From Magicicada septendecula (Eukaryota > Arthropoda > Insecta > Hemiptera > Cicadidae), in NCBI GenBank assembly GCA_034769895.1, contig CM068367.1, positions 348,689,111 through 348,753,110 on the forward strand: a DNA stretch of 64,000 nt. The letters are read 5' to 3'. The notes beneath the pieces were generated by a model. That model saw only the letters and a program-made list of their open reading frames with translations, was not told the DNA's origin and did not search any database. Of this stretch, positions 37,381-59,054 are shown one piece after another (positions within the stretch are counted from its first letter, which is position 1; each line of letters starts with the position of its first letter). The position numbers were made by a program, and so were the translations under genes.

Positions 37381-38155
37381 TAAATGTGTGCTGTTTTGAT
37401 TTATTCAAAATTTAATTTTATTTTATTTCAGCAATGTACAGGTCAACAATTTTTAAACTAAATTTTTAATAAATTTTCAAATGTATTTTTTATATAAAAA
37501 TAATTTGAGTTGACGGAATTTTATAACTTCAGTATTGCAACGTGCTATGTAATAATGTATATGATACATGAATGTATATGAATACAAGATTAACATATAT
37601 GGAATATAAACTTTTCGAGAACATTGCCTCGATTTAGGAGCTTTATCTATGTTTAGGAAGGATTTTGCGCACTGTTTTTGACCTGGCAAATGGAGTAGGG
37701 GCTCACTGCTATTGAGCTGAGTTAGGTAACGGTGTAAATGTCTTGCTTTCGCTGTTGACTTGATTGTCTTCTCTAACTCTTTATTCTGCTCACTGTCTTT
37801 CTCACCCTATCTATTACTTCCGCTCAACATTTTCTCTTCTCTATATGTACTGCTCCTTGTCGATATAATTATTACCACCTTTAATCGTTAATATTCTTAT
37901 ATTACCATATTCTTAATATTATTTGACTAGTTGTACCACCAAGTATACATAGACAACTAGTAAATTTGCTAGTTGACAAAATTTTAGGTAAACTAAGGTA
38001 TTTATAGAACTATTTACAGACTTGCTGCTGTAGTGTTGGGACAAGAATAGGAGACTCTCATGACTAGAGGAGGCACACGCGGTAAAACTAATTTAATCTT
38101 ACAGTCGTCTTATTTGAATACGTTTTATCTTACAGTAAGTTACACGAGTAACTTA
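37381..38155. other. Unassigned sequence before copy D
   Basis: AT-rich, no ORF with motif. Ends at the (TA)n of copy D. Confidence 0.5.
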
Positions 38156-38171
38156 ATATATATATATATAT

Positions 38172-40141
38172 TATAACAATACAAATACAAATCTATTTGT
38201 GTTTGAATAGCCCCACGATCTTGGAGCGCCAAAATTATACAACGATAATTTTGTGTACAACTTTAAATGTAATTTGAATTGTATAGCCCCACGCTTTTGG
38301 AAGACAAATTTATACAACGGTACATAACATAAATTTTATATAATGTAATTTATGTGGCCCCACCTTCTTTGGGACGCCAATTTATACAACGATATGTTTT
38401 ATGTATGCAGGTTGTAATAATTATAACGATACCAGGTGTAACTATAATAAGAGTAGTAAATTTATGAGTAGTTAAAATTTCATGTTTATTGTTTTAAAAA
38501 GCATTATAAATAATAAAACATTGTTAATAATCTCCGATCAAGATATCACTCATTATTAAGTTCATCCCTTAAGCTATACGGTGTTACACACATTTAAAAC
38601 ACTCTTACATCTAGACATGTTAATAATCTTAATCTAGACATTTATTCCTTTGATTTAATATTATAAATAAAATTTAAATGTAATTAATTGTTATTTTAAT
38701 TGAATTCATTTAACTCAGATCTGACCTCAGCTTGCTCAGTCTATACCAATGTTTTAAAAATAAATTTAAAATTATATTAATTTCTCTTAGACTGGCATTT
38801 GTTTCATATTCAAATTTAAATTATTCTTTTCTACAAAATGCAAATATCAAATCATTTCAATTATTTTACTTTGATAAAAAAAATACTATCTCAAAATTAA
38901 ACTCTTTTTTTTCTTCTATATTTATCTATATGCGATCGCTCATTCTTACGACTAAAACATTTACATAAGACTCTATTACATTATTTCTAATTATAAACTT
39001 TTTTGTTTTAATTCGTTGTCTCTTTATATAGTCTTTATGAGCTCTTTAAAAAAAATCATTTATAAATGCATTCTGCATGTCACCTCGAGTTTTGATGATC
39101 TTACGACTTATTGACAGGGTCCAGCGTTGTCCAGAGTTGGGTTTCCGTTACTCCTGGCTTGGCGTGGTCCTGGATATGTCCAGAGTCCAGCGTCGTTCTC
39201 CAGCAGTGTGTGGTCCGTCACAGAGAATTACTATCGGCTGCGATGTGGCTCTCGTTCGGCTGTTAGGCGTCTAAAAAGCATCCCCTAACGTCTAGCATCT
39301 CGCGTCGCTCTTTGTAGCTTCACTTTAGATACTCTTGCTGACGCAAACGGTCCCGGTACTCTACGTTTCCCGAAATAGTGTAAACATAATTACTGAACGT
39401 CTTTATTCGTTCGTAGATGAGACTTATAATAAAATAAAACTGTTCTGCCGACGGACAGCGTGTCCGACTGCAACTGTGTTTTGAAAAGAAGAGAAGGGTT
39501 TTCAGTCGAACCCTTAATTTATACCCTCTCGAGATTCCGCACCTGTTGGTTCCGAAATTGTCCTGTCGAGACCTGCAGATCACATGATAGCCCCCACTCT
39601 CCAACCTTTTCATATATTTGCAATTTTCTGCAAATGGCAATATTTTTTATGGAATTGAGATAGCACAAATCATAGCTAATTTGATTAAGCACTCACTGTA
39701 TTAATTTGAGCGTCTTAGTGTAATTTGCGTATTTTTGGCACATTTATTTCGCACTGACTTCGCGTAGTGTGTCCTACTAACGTCATTTTATTACTGTTGA
39801 TAACTATAAAATTTACACACACTTTGGTGTCTTTTGTTTGTTTATACACTAATTAGTTTTCACACAGTGAATTAAAATAATTATTTTAGTAATTACTTGG
39901 GGAGGGTTGCTGAGATTCCTGTCTGTACATGCATCACTAACACACACAAGATACACGCGAAACACACATACAATCGAGCAGGTGTTACTTGCCTGTTGGA
40001 ACAGGTTAAATTCTCCCCTAGTATAACAATGAAACATTTTTACAATCCCAGACATGTCCATTTACCCCAAACCTATAATAATTTCACAAATTTTACATTT
40101 ATTTAAATCAATGCTCAATACAGCATATGGCTGTATCGTTG

Positions 40142-40143
<2 letters not shown>
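38172..40143 (-). mobile_element. (TA)n-flanked repeat family, copy D (reverse)
   Basis: Bounded by (TA)n at 38156-38171 and 40144-40179. In element orientation: 5' terminus TGCAACGATACAGCC; shared GAGTGGGGGCTAT block; TATAAAT at 39523-39517; GC-rich block to 39084 with GCTGGACAA motifs; donor-like GAG|GTGACA at about 39086-39080; AT-rich interval; acceptor-like TTATTATAG ending 38442, then TTACACC. The 3' end has three ~70-75-bp units, each with TGTATCGTTG-type and GGCC/GGGGCTA motifs. It ends TATTGTTATAA. No conserved ORF. It shares its 5' (AT)n tract with copy E. Confidence 0.7.
39517..39523 (-). promoter_or_regulatory. TATA box, copy D
   Basis: GGGTATAAATTAAGG on the minus strand, ~620 bp from the 5' terminus, downstream of the AGAGTGGGGGC block shared with copies A and B. 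Confidence 0.55.

Positions 40144-40179
<36 letters not shown>
40144..40179. repeat. (AT)~18 tract shared by copies D and E
   Basis: A pure AT dinucleotide run is the only sequence between the 5' end of D and the 3' end of E. The two copies form a head-to-tail tandem joined by the microsatellite. Confidence 0.9.
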
Positions 40180-40181
<2 letters not shown>

Positions 40182-41860
40182 CAACATTAAGTATTTGTGA
40201 AGCCCCCAACTTCTTGTGAGCCATTTATGTTGCAACATTACTTACGCTATAAAATTATGACAGGTGTAATCGTGTTAATAATAACACAACGTAAAATGGT
40301 TTAGAATCATTTAAAAATTTATTAATTAAAAATGTTCTATTCTGTTGCGATTTAAAAATATCATTATTATTCGCATGTGTGTAGCCGTAGCACTTCTAGT
40401 TATTAACATATAAGTAATAATCTCGTATTACACATTGAACATAATATACACTCTTATACTACAATGAACATTTGTTATTATATAATATTGCTCTCGACTT
40501 GCTCATTACTGTGATAACTATTAGGTTATCGAATCTCTTTTTAATAATCTATTTTCTTTTTATTATATTGCATATGCATTGCTTTGTTTTCTAATAAAAA
40601 TGTACTATTTATTTTCATATTAATTTAAATATCATTGACTAAATTATTTATTCAAGATTATAAAATTTACTCTTTACTTTCATATTACTTTAAATATCAT
40701 TGATTAAATTATTTCTCAAAACTATACTTTCATGTGTTTAAACATTACTCTAAAACTACTATACACATAAATATTTATATTTCCAAAAATTATAAACTAA
40801 TCTTTGAATTACATTGTCTTTCTTTTTACATAGTTAATTGTCTTTACGTGAGTCTTTTTGTTTTTACAAATACATGGTTTTGTTTCACCTTATTTGTCGT
40901 GGTAATACTCAGCGTATCCTCCTCGGTCCTAGGTCCTCGATCCTGGATGCTCCTCTGTAGTCGTGTAGTCCTGGAGTCCTTGATCCTCGTCCTTCAGATC
41001 CTCTCCGCAGTCCGTTGCCTCGTTCCGTACGCTGGACTCTATTCCATGTACTTGGCTGCTCCCTCATATCCCGTCATGGCCTCAGGTTGCAGGTGCTCTC
41101 ACGAAAGTGATGAGTAGTCGTGAAGAACCTCCGGCTTCTGCTGTCGTTGATAGAAAAATAGTTGTTGTCGTTGGGCAGAGCCTCCGGCTGTCACAGTAGT
41201 TGTACGAGAAAGAGAAATAAGTTAGCGCGTCTCGAGTATTTATACCTAGGGCGCAAAAATCATGTTTCAACAATATTCTGCAGATCTTAGTCTGTCGTTG
41301 GCGTCCCTTTCTAAACATGATTATTTTCACACTTATTTCGCTTGTCTTCGCAACATGCGAAGTCTTTTGAAAATTACCCGATATTCATCTTGTCGGTAAT
41401 TTTTATGTGTTCTCTGTGTATAAACCGTATTTCCTATCTTAATTAATATAAATTTTATGTATATTTATTATCACTATAATCGCACTTTTTATTATTTTCG
41501 CACTATTTTTTGTACACATGTGCGTCTTTATTTTATACACACTGTGGCGTATTTGGTTTTGTGATATTATGTACACCCTCTTTATAATTTAAATAATACA
41601 TGTAATTAATAGCGTTCATTTAGGGGTGACGCTTTACAGGAATCAACTAGTCTCACACACACATGTAAAATACACGTGTACACACAGACACAGCTGCGTG
41701 GTGTGATAAACCTGTACAAGCATAAATTTGGTTGTTCCTTTTATAGTTCAGATTGGAAGCTGAATTATTATTACTAACAATATGAATTATTTATTTAATT
41801 ATATTAATTATCTTAATTAATTGTGCAATGCACAGTACCCAATATATTTGTACTGTTGCA
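40180..41860 (-). mobile_element. (TA)n-flanked repeat family, copy E (reverse)
   Basis: Element orientation: starts at 41860 after (AT)n with TGCAACAGTACA; CAGTAC..GTACTG forms a small terminal palindrome. GTGTACACGTGTA patch; TTTTGCGCCCTAG then TATAAATA at 41244-41237; GC-rich block with GCCGGAGGC repeats, as in copy C; donor-like AAG|GTGAAA at 40891-40883. The conserved ATTACACC block is near 40265, but the AG in front of it is lost. It ends ..AATGTTGTAAT before the (AT)n shared with copy D. Closest to copy C by eye. Open frames in the GC-rich block differ between C and E, so a protein is not supported. Confidence 0.7.
41237..41244 (-). promoter_or_regulatory. TATA box, copy E
   Basis: TATAAATA on the minus strand with upstream GCGCCCTAGG and downstream TTTCTCTTTCTCGTAC, matching copy C. 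Confidence 0.6.
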
Positions 41861-41873
41861 ATATATATATATA

Positions 41874-44684
<2,811 letters not shown>

Positions 44685-45061
44685 GAGTGTGTTCCCTGTG
44701 TGTGTACGCGCAAGGTGAATAAGGGGTTTATACCTATTGATTATTTGACTGCTTTTTAAAAATCTGAAATAAAATTTTTCTAAAACATTTTAATGAATCC
44801 AAATAATTCGATGATAAGAATGTGGTAATTCAAAGTTTTGATTTAAACTGCATAATGTAATATGAAACACTAGTCTCATATGATTTACAATTATATTATA
44901 ATTTTAAATATTGTACCGCTGTAAATTGTTACAGTACATAACCCTTGTTAAACTAGTTGAAAATATTTAAAATGCACCAACGTTCTTGCTATCCTAGTCA
45001 CGTAGGAATAGTAGATTATAGATAAATAAATCACCTTGTATCCGTAGTGTGACTTCGTTGT

Positions 45062-45112
45062 ACGTCGATTAAAATGACGCGTTTCGGAACATATGCTCCA
45101 TCATCAAATTGT
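45062..45112 (-). ncRNA. Hammerhead-like motif, left arm, core mutated
   Basis: Mirror of the right-arm motif, but the core reads UUGAUGA (45107-45101) instead of CUGAUGA, replacing invariant C3. Stem I is also lost because the upstream sequence differs. Expected inactive. Confidence 0.45.
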
Positions 45113-45218
45113 CCTATCGGCTTCGCTGTGGTGCGCACCATTTAGAAAGCGAGTGAGTTACATTAGTTGACAATTATGTGTAACATGTGATTTTAACTGT
45201 TAACGACCTCAATAGAGT

Positions 45219-45267
45219 GATTTAATCTGATGATGGAGCATATGTTCCGAAACGCGTCATTTTAATC
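45219..45267 (+). ncRNA. Hammerhead-like motif, right arm
   Basis: CUGAUGA at 45227-45233, extra U, stem II GGAGC-AUAU-GUUCC (one G-U), GAAA at 45249-45252, then CGCGUC. A15.1-U and C-G pairs close a two-base helix III loop, and C258 lies at the cleavage site (GUC). Stem I: GAUUUAAU (45219-45226) pairs with AUUUUAAUC through 3 + 4 pairs and a small internal loop. All invariant core bases are present. Confidence 0.6.
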
Positions 45268-45332
45268 GACGTACAACGAAGTCACACGACGGATACAAGG
45301 TGATTTATTTATCTATAATCTAGTTGAAAATA

Positions 45333-46718
45333 GTAAAGCTTCTAAAAAGGTTAATTTAGAGAGACGTTTAGGACATATTCTATTGGGCGAAATATCAAAT
45401 ATAGTAGAATTAAAAAGTATGGTAAATAATTTAAAATAATCATAATAATGTAATATTAATTAATGTATGTAAAAATATGGAAATAACGTAAAATTATGTA
45501 TGTACCTAATGATGCAAATAAGCAAAATTCAATTAATAATAACGTCTAAAAGTTGAAGTAGTTTATAAGAAACAGAAAATAAAATCATACATAGAGTTAA
45601 TTAAGGAATCACAAGAATTATGTGAAGCTAGATAGTAGCCTACCGTAATAAATCTCATAATTTATAAACGAGTTTAAAATATCAAAAAAAGTATAGCCTA
45701 AATTATATAAAACAATAAGTGTATTTAAACTATTGACTGAACATAAAAAGCCGTGTTACAGACAAAAATAATATTTTTATAACATTATAGTATAAGACGA
45801 AACCAAAGACAGAAGAAGTGTCTCTAGCATTAGAATATTCTAGAAAGAGACGCCACTCTCTCTCTTATTTAAGCGTCTGATCAGAGAAAGCGTCTAATAC
45901 ATGAAGCGGAAGAGTGCCGTGTTTTAGTAAAATAAATATTCAAAGGTATCATTGTAGAGAAGGACAGTCGTAGTGAATTATAATACTGTTTAAAAAGTTT
46001 CAAAGAAAATATAGTTAACAACCTACAAGAAAATAATTTACAAGACGAAATATACATAACAACGTAACTGCAAAGCCTAGTGAAAAATAACTAAGTAATA
46101 TTACGAATAATACGCACCAGGCACATTATATTGAATAAATATATTTAAAACACATTCATTCGAGATAATCTTAACTACATTGCAAACACAACACTTGGAC
46201 TCTTGATATTTCGTCTGCGTAACTTAGTGACAAAACCGAACATTAAAGCAATATATTTTATTGTGTGGTTTTAATATTATTAAATTATAATTAGTACTCC
46301 GTGAATTTAAACCGTTCAAAACAAACATTCACGATTAAACTATAAATGGAAAAAATTGTTGGCTTGGCGTCTTTTTGGCGTCGTCCATTACATCAGAATT
46401 TGACGTTTTTAAAATATTATAAATAAACTGAACGTTAATAAATTGTTAACAGTAACAGTAAACAGTAAGTGAAAAATATAAAAATTAATTGAATTACATT
46501 GTTAATTTATAAATTGTTTTATTATGTGTGCTACATGCCATGAGGTTGCGAATCTACATGTGCATGGTGTGAAAAATAAATATTTAATTCATATTAAGCA
46601 TTTTGTTTGATTTCAAACAGTAGTAGTAGCACAATATTTATACGAAAATTTGTTATACTATTATTTTGTCTTGTTGAATTCGGTTACCACTTGTAATATC
46701 GTAAAAACCATTTTATAC

Positions 46719-46719
<1 letters not shown>
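45333..46719. other. AT-rich intergenic, nothing recognised
   Basis: No gene, tandem repeat or transposon end recognised. Confidence 0.5.

Positions 46720-46766
<47 letters not shown>
46720..46766. repeat. Poly(T) tract, ~46 bp
   Basis: A pure T run. It could be the poly(A) tail of a minus-strand retroposed copy, but the sequence to its right (GAAAGAGCAAGG..) is not recognised. Confidence 0.9.
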
Positions 46767-46767
<1 letters not shown>

Positions 46768-46895
46768 AAAGAGCAAGGAAGAAAAATCTTAATAAAAAGA
46801 CCGTAGTAACCAGTTACGTGAAAGCAATAATTTGAAGTGTAAAATGAGGTGGTCAACAATTCAACGGAAACTTTAAAAGAGATTATTGCAAAAGT

Positions 46896-46990
46896 ACTAG
46901 CTGGTTGAGTGGTTATGATGGTAAAACTTTTTTTTGTTTTTTTTGTTCTTGCTTTACAGTGGGGAAATCTCTGGTTTAAATTCGGAATGA
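46896..46990 (+). mobile_element. Possible tRNA-like SINE head
   Basis: TGGTTGAGTGG at about 46902 fits a Pol III A box and GGTTTAAATTC at about 46973 is close to a B box. The ~70-bp spacing is somewhat long because of an intervening T-rich run (about 46928-46948). No acceptor-stem pairing was traced, so this is a tentative SINE or tRNA-pseudogene call, not a tRNA gene. Confidence 0.3.
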
Positions 46991-49900
46991 ACAACAGTTA
47001 TATACTAAGAAAGCACAGTTAACACTGCGCAGTAGCTGGGCAGTGAATACAAGCGTAATATTGTTATGAACAACACAAAGTTTGCAGGTCTGTCTACTGT
47101 TTAAATTTGTCCCTTCATCCCCTCGGCCACAATCCCCACGTAACCAGTGGTATAATCATGCGCCACTGCAACAACCAGAATTGGAAACTACCAGCCACTA
47201 CTGACGTTGAATAGTAATTTAATTAAAAAACTTCAGATAAAAATCTTATTATTACGCACTGGAATACAAGAATAACATAAAATGCGTGGGGTGGTTCATT
47301 CTAGTGTGGGCGATTGTCTATTTTGAAATAGCTTTAAAAGTGGTGAATACACAATTGATCGCCAAAATACGTCTCGTCGTACTTGTTGACGTCACTAATG
47401 TATTTATAACGCCATTGATTACACTTCACAGCTTTCAGCCCTTATCTACGTTTACAAACAATATCAGGAGATTCGGTTGCTGAAAAATTAGGCTTTGTCT
47501 TTAGTTCAGCTAAGTACGGGACTAGCACTGTAATACTCCGTGTACGGGGAATGCACAGAGTTACCTAACAGGTGCAGACAAGTAAGGTGTATATATTTGT
47601 AATAAACGTTTTACACTATCGTCTAATAGTAAGAAACAAAGTGAGAAAATAAAGTTTAGAACTATTCATGTGCAAACATCCATTGATATGATATATAAAT
47701 TATATCGAACAGTTGTCGTTATCAATTATCTTCTTTTTTCCTTCTTTTTTCTACTTCGCCATTCTAATGGTGTTACCTCCTACTCTTCCCACAGCATTGA
47801 CCGTAAGTATTCATCTTCAGTACTCTTTTCTTCGTGTTAACTTTACAATTGCAATCTTTCTTTGTTCTAATCTTGCCATTCAAGTCTTCATATTCCGTTA
47901 TTTAATATACCTCAATTCTTTTTAGGAAAGTTGTAGTATAACTTTTGGGCTAATATTTACTAATTAGTTTTGTTTTTCAGCAGATCCATACATTTAACAT
48001 CTGTTACTCTATCACCCAAGTGTTTCCAACAACGTTATATTTTTTCATCAACTAAATACTTATAACACTAGATTACGGGACTGTAGAAGTGACAGAGCAG
48101 TGTGTATTTATTTACATAACGTTTACCAAATTATCTTGTTCTCTGAACCTAATTTTATGAGATAAGATTAAAGAACATTGAATCGCAAGATTTCTTATTT
48201 TAGTTTATCTACGCCTTGCTTAGTTTATTTAAAGCCACTTTGAATTTTACCGAAAAGATAAAAATAAGAATACTGGCTATTTAAATACAAACCACTTAGC
48301 GGCAATTTAAAATGAGATACTTGTTTCTTTTCGGGAGGCGTGATTGTCAGGACGGTAGAATAGAATGAAATAAAATTACGTACTCAGTGAAATAAATGAA
48401 AATGAAAAGTAAAAATGAGCGTTGTGAAGAGGAAATGTGTTGGCAAAATGGTGTGGAGCATCTGAATAAGGGGCGTTTTAATGGCGCTACTGAATAGAAA
48501 CGGGTTTGTTAAGTGAATACAGGTATAAAGCAGTAATAAATGTGTTTATGGTAGTTACTTCTCACAGACAGGGGTTTGTTATATCCTAGTCCTGATGCAA
48601 TTTTTGCTGAAAACAGTAAAGTCTTACCTATCTTTGAACTCTGAAGAAGACCAATAGATAGCGTAATAACTCTAATGTCTCTGCTCAGACCACATCAAGT
48701 TTTTCTGGCATAAAATTACGGGGGTGCTCTAGACTGTAAATTACTAAAGTCTACAAACAATTCAATTACACACCTTACCCATCATGGCAGACACTTCCTA
48801 GTACATCTTGACCAAATCTAACCATTTTTGCATGACCTACAAATTTATTACATTACTGATGCTGTAAGAATTTACGTAATTGCGTAAAAAACCACAACGC
48901 AGAGCACAGCAACGGCCTAGTCAAGGCACTCCCTACTCGACAATCGAAAGAATTTGTCCTGATCCTGACCAACAACCTGAATTAGGAAATTGTCCTAACC
49001 GACAACCGACCTGATTCTGAATTATCGCTGGATAATACCCACCTCCTGTGAAGTCTGTAATAGATAAGTTTTACTCGAATTAAGTTTTGTCCCTGTTATA
49101 CTGTAAAACCGTAATTAATAAATATACAGTGAGTTTAATCACTTTGTTATGACCGACTGATTATCGTTATCCACATAATGCCACTTACATGACTTTTGTC
49201 ATGACTTCAACAGACGTTTTAGTGTTAGTAGTTTATCACACACATATAAAAATATATCTCTATACGAAGTATTATGAGAAAATCGGAAACGTTTCCTTTT
49301 CTTCCTTTCATTATCAAGTAATATACACGTGGTTTGGTAAACATAAAAAACTGAATAAACATTCTTTAAAATTGTGAAATTATAACACATAAAAACAATC
49401 GCTATTATCGTTAGATAATACATTTATTATCAGTTAACGCTTTTGTCAGTATAACTACTTCAGCTTTCTTTGCCATTATCTCCTTAGCTTCATATAAGTG
49501 TTAAGGAATTGGATTTAATTTTTAAACCTAATTTTGGTAATAGGATTAGTTACTAAATAGCTCTCATAGTTGATTTATAATAAAATAAGCAGTTTGCATG
49601 TATATCGAACCTGTCTACATGTTTATGATTATTTGATAACAATTTGTATTTCATTTATCATTCACGTATGTAACTATAACCGACAGTAACTTAAATTTAA
49701 ACAGCTGGTTGTCATCGTAATTAACTTATCAAGATAAAGATGAAGGATAGTGTACACGATTTGTTATTAACGATGAACAGTTAATATATTGTTTTATTGT
49801 GATATTACCTTTATATTTTGAAACCACGCATAAATAAAATTTATCGCATACACAATAAAATCTGCTAGCTCTGTTTAATTGTACCAATTGTTAGAGAGAA

Positions 49901-50037
49901 TCAAAAGAGACAGTTATCTCGTTACAGGTGTATTGTGTCCATGACCCAACACGTTAACCGCCCAAGCCACAAATCCATATTTCTACAACTGTGCAGTGAA
50001 AGAGCCATTAAAATAACAGAGTGTTATCGGTTACCAA
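46991..50037. other. AT-rich intergenic, nothing firmly recognised
   Basis: A minus-strand charged, K/R/E-rich stretch at about 47710-47930 may be a badly decayed LINE tail, but no diagnostic motif survives. Confidence 0.45.
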
Positions 50038-50614
50038 GCAACGGGGGTTGGAAACCATTAACTGATTATACGGCGTTTTAAATTTCATGTTTTTCGATCC
50101 TGTCATGCACGGTTCTGTACTATGACATAGCAAATCTAACTACTCTTAATATAGGCGTAAGTCGTTATGATTAAAAATGTAAAATCTTAATTCTTACAAG
50201 GTGAGGACGACTAAATTTATTTTATTATTTTGTACATTATTGTTTTGTTTTATTATTGTTTTATTGTCCAAACACTCAGGAAAATATTTTCATAAAACAC
50301 TCAGGGGGTGTATAAAGTACAGTCACAAAACAAAACAATAGAAATTACTAAAACATATTTTTATTCATCTTGATTGATGAAAACATCAACAGTTTTTCCC
50401 AAAAAATAAAAGTGTTTAATAAAATTGACATCCAACGCAAAAATGAGTAAACATACTGAATATAAGATTTTACATTTTTAATCGTAACGACTTACGTCTA
50501 TGTTAAGAGTAGCTACATTTGCTATGTCATATTACAGACCTGTACACGACAATATCAAAAAACATGAACTGTAAAACGCCGTATAATCAGTTAATGGTTT
50601 CCATCCCTCGTCGC
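50038..50614. mobile_element. MITE with long (~155 bp) terminal inverted repeats
   Basis: The left end GCAACGGGGGTTGGAAACCA and the complement of the right end GCGACGAGGGATGGAAACCA begin arms that stay matched for ~155 bp (to about 50195 and from about 50460). Shared blocks include ACTGATTATACGGCGTTTTA, ATGACATAGCAAAT and TAAAAATGTAAAATCTTA. Arms are ~88% alike; the ~265-bp middle is AT-rich and non-coding. No clear target duplication. The superfamily is not recognised. Confidence 0.85.
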
Positions 50615-51930
50615 CAAACAAATGGAAGGATTGGCCATAAATTTAAAACACGGCGTTTCTAGATCTAAGTTTACACCTAATATTGTTTTCATTATTTTTA
50701 TGGGGCTAATACATCTATGAAGAATAGTGACAAACTTCGTGTAACACTCTGGATACTATAGTTTTCTTACTCTCTGTTATATTGTACTTGTGTACAAAAT
50801 AATTAGATCGTGTTTAAACAAAATACACCATTTTATGAACCACTTTTAAATATAAGTGCCATTTCTCTCTTTAACCGGATAAAAATTAATAATAACGAGT
50901 TTAATACTTAAAACACGTTAGTATTTACAAAAATTCCTGCAGAAAATGGAAAATGAGAAAAGTGGGAAAAAACACTCAGTATTATAATCGTTAGAGAATT
51001 TTGCATTAATTCCACCCTCATTTTAAGAATGCAAACTTATAAAAGCAAGACTGTCGAGTTTACGACAATAATAATAATAGATTGTCAAGTTTAACATTTC
51101 TCAGTTCATAAATACAAACGAATTTATAATACTGATTACCTTAGAATTATTATAAAAATTTTATAAAATGTTTTTAATCAAGACAAATTGTTGACTATAC
51201 CATGCATATTTTGTGCGGGCGCGTACGCGAGCGTTTATGCACGTCCACTCCAGTCAATGGAAGGCAATTTAACTGGTGAACGTATTAACTGTGTTATTCC
51301 CGAGTCCCCGCATCTGCTGTGTGTGTATAGTGTACGTATGACCACGTGTATAGTGTGCGTCTGCCCGTGAGCTAATCATGAAAATCATAATATTAAACAT
51401 TCAACGTGTTTCAAATATTCATAGAGGGTAAATATTATTATCTGCAGAGGCTCCACTGCACTATGTTCGCTCACACTGGCAATATGAATTAATCTGAATA
51501 ATTTAATCTAATTTGGAGTGTCTAGACAGATATCATTGTCAACAATTACAGAAGTGGTAATGAAACTATGTTTTACTTCGTGTGACAATCATCACATCGC
51601 ATTTGAAGGTCAGACCTTTAGATTCCTAAAGACATATAAAAACCGTCTCTGCATGAAAGTACTTTAGGAGTAAGACTTAGGAAAGGCCATCGTTGCAGCC
51701 ATAGGTTCCGATCTTGAGTCAGTCTCTTCAATTCAGCGAAAGACCTTGCAGTTCATTCTACTGAGTAAGTTGTTAAAATAGTAAGAAACTCTTGGTCGTA
51801 TTATCACTCTCTTTCCATCAGTTATTACTCAGAGATATTACAAAAGAAGTCACTGTCCCGCAAAATGTGATTAACAAAGGACCATTGTATCAATTTTCTT
51901 TTTTGTCCATTTTGTTCAATCTGTTTTACG
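50615..51930. other. AT-rich intergenic, nothing recognised
   Basis: Short open frames only (for example 51188-51370), without motifs. Confidence 0.5.
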
Positions 51931-51936
51931 CCAGAT

Positions 51937-52263
51937 CTATATTTCAGATGCTTCTAGCATTTCTTTCTCTTGCTTGACCAATATCCGACTTTCACATTCG
52001 TACAGAAGCATTCCCCAGATAAATGTTTTTATGAATGGCTTTCGTAAGTTGACTCTGTTGAGTTTGTTGGTGAGCAGAGGTTTTTGGTTTTGAAACGCTT
52101 TCTTTGTCATTGATCTTCTTTTTCTTACTTCACGTATGCTTCTGTTGTTCTGTATGATCAATATTCCAAGGTAGTAAATTTGGTTAACTTGTTCAGTTTT
52201 TCCACTCTCTATCTTGATGCTTGTTTGGTGGATTTGGCTTATCTTAAAAACTACCACTTTCAT
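51937..52263 (-). pseudogene. LINE reverse transcriptase C-terminal fragment
   Basis: The 108-codon minus-strand frame reads IESGKTEQVNQIYYLGILII, then RRSMTKKAFQNQKPLLTNKL, LRKPFIKTFIWGMLLYECES and EKEMLEASEI. This is the thumb/connection region of insect non-LTR elements (Q....YLG..I......I..RI..AK.AF, L.LR..FIK.F.W...LYGCE). The diagnostic LYGCE has become LYECE. The frame ends where the usual WCWRRM segment should follow, so the copy is truncated at both ends. Confidence 0.8.
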
Positions 52264-58806
<6,543 letters not shown>

Positions 58807-58904
58807 ATAATATTAAATCCTTAAATTCGTAGTGACCGTCAATCAATGAATTTTTCAGTCAAGGGTTAGTGAGGATCGGTCAAAAATAACACAAATTTTA
58901 TCTT

Positions 58905-58954
58905 ACTTGTGTCGACGTTTCGACAATGTTTATTGTTATCATCAGGACAATTGT
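58905..58954 (-). ncRNA. Hammerhead-like motif, left arm
   Basis: Minus strand: stem I UGUC (58949-58946), CUGAUGA (58945-58939), one extra U, stem II ACAAU-AAAC-AUUGU, GAAA (58921-58918), CGU then C at the cleavage site, then GACA (58913-58910) closing stem I. All invariant core bases are present. Helix III (AC/GU) has no loop, so activity might need a dimer, as discussed for short-helix-III hammerheads. Confidence 0.55.
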
Positions 58955-59007
58955 TGCTGACGCCAAACACACGCCAATTTCACAGTTGTGTGTTTGGCGT
59001 CAACAAC

Positions 59008-59054
59008 AATTGTCCTGATGACGACAATAAACATTGTCGACACGTCGACACAAA
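59008..59054 (+). ncRNA. Hammerhead-like motif, right arm, core mutated
   Basis: CUGAUGA at 59015-59021, stem II GACAAU-AAAC-AUUGUC, but GAAA is replaced by GACA (59039-59042), hitting an invariant A. The GUC triplet remains. Expected inactive. Confidence 0.45.

Larger units (their letters stand above)
44953..45332. mobile_element. Hammerhead-bearing fold-back element (Penelope-like, non-autonomous)
   Basis: Inverted arms of ~96-100 bp (about 45012-45112 and 45227-45322) differ at very few positions and enclose a ~115-bp spacer. CTAGTTGAAAATA occurs at 44953-44965 and 45320-45332, a 13-bp target duplication. A ~46-bp tail lies between the left duplication and the left arm. The right arm holds a good hammerhead core; the left arm's core has lost an invariant C. 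Same architecture as the elements at 17.9 and 58.8 kb. Confidence 0.7.

Noticed and set aside
46896..46990. Functional tRNA gene
   Set aside because: Only A- and B-box-like sequences are seen; no cloverleaf stems could be traced and a T-rich run interrupts the middle.
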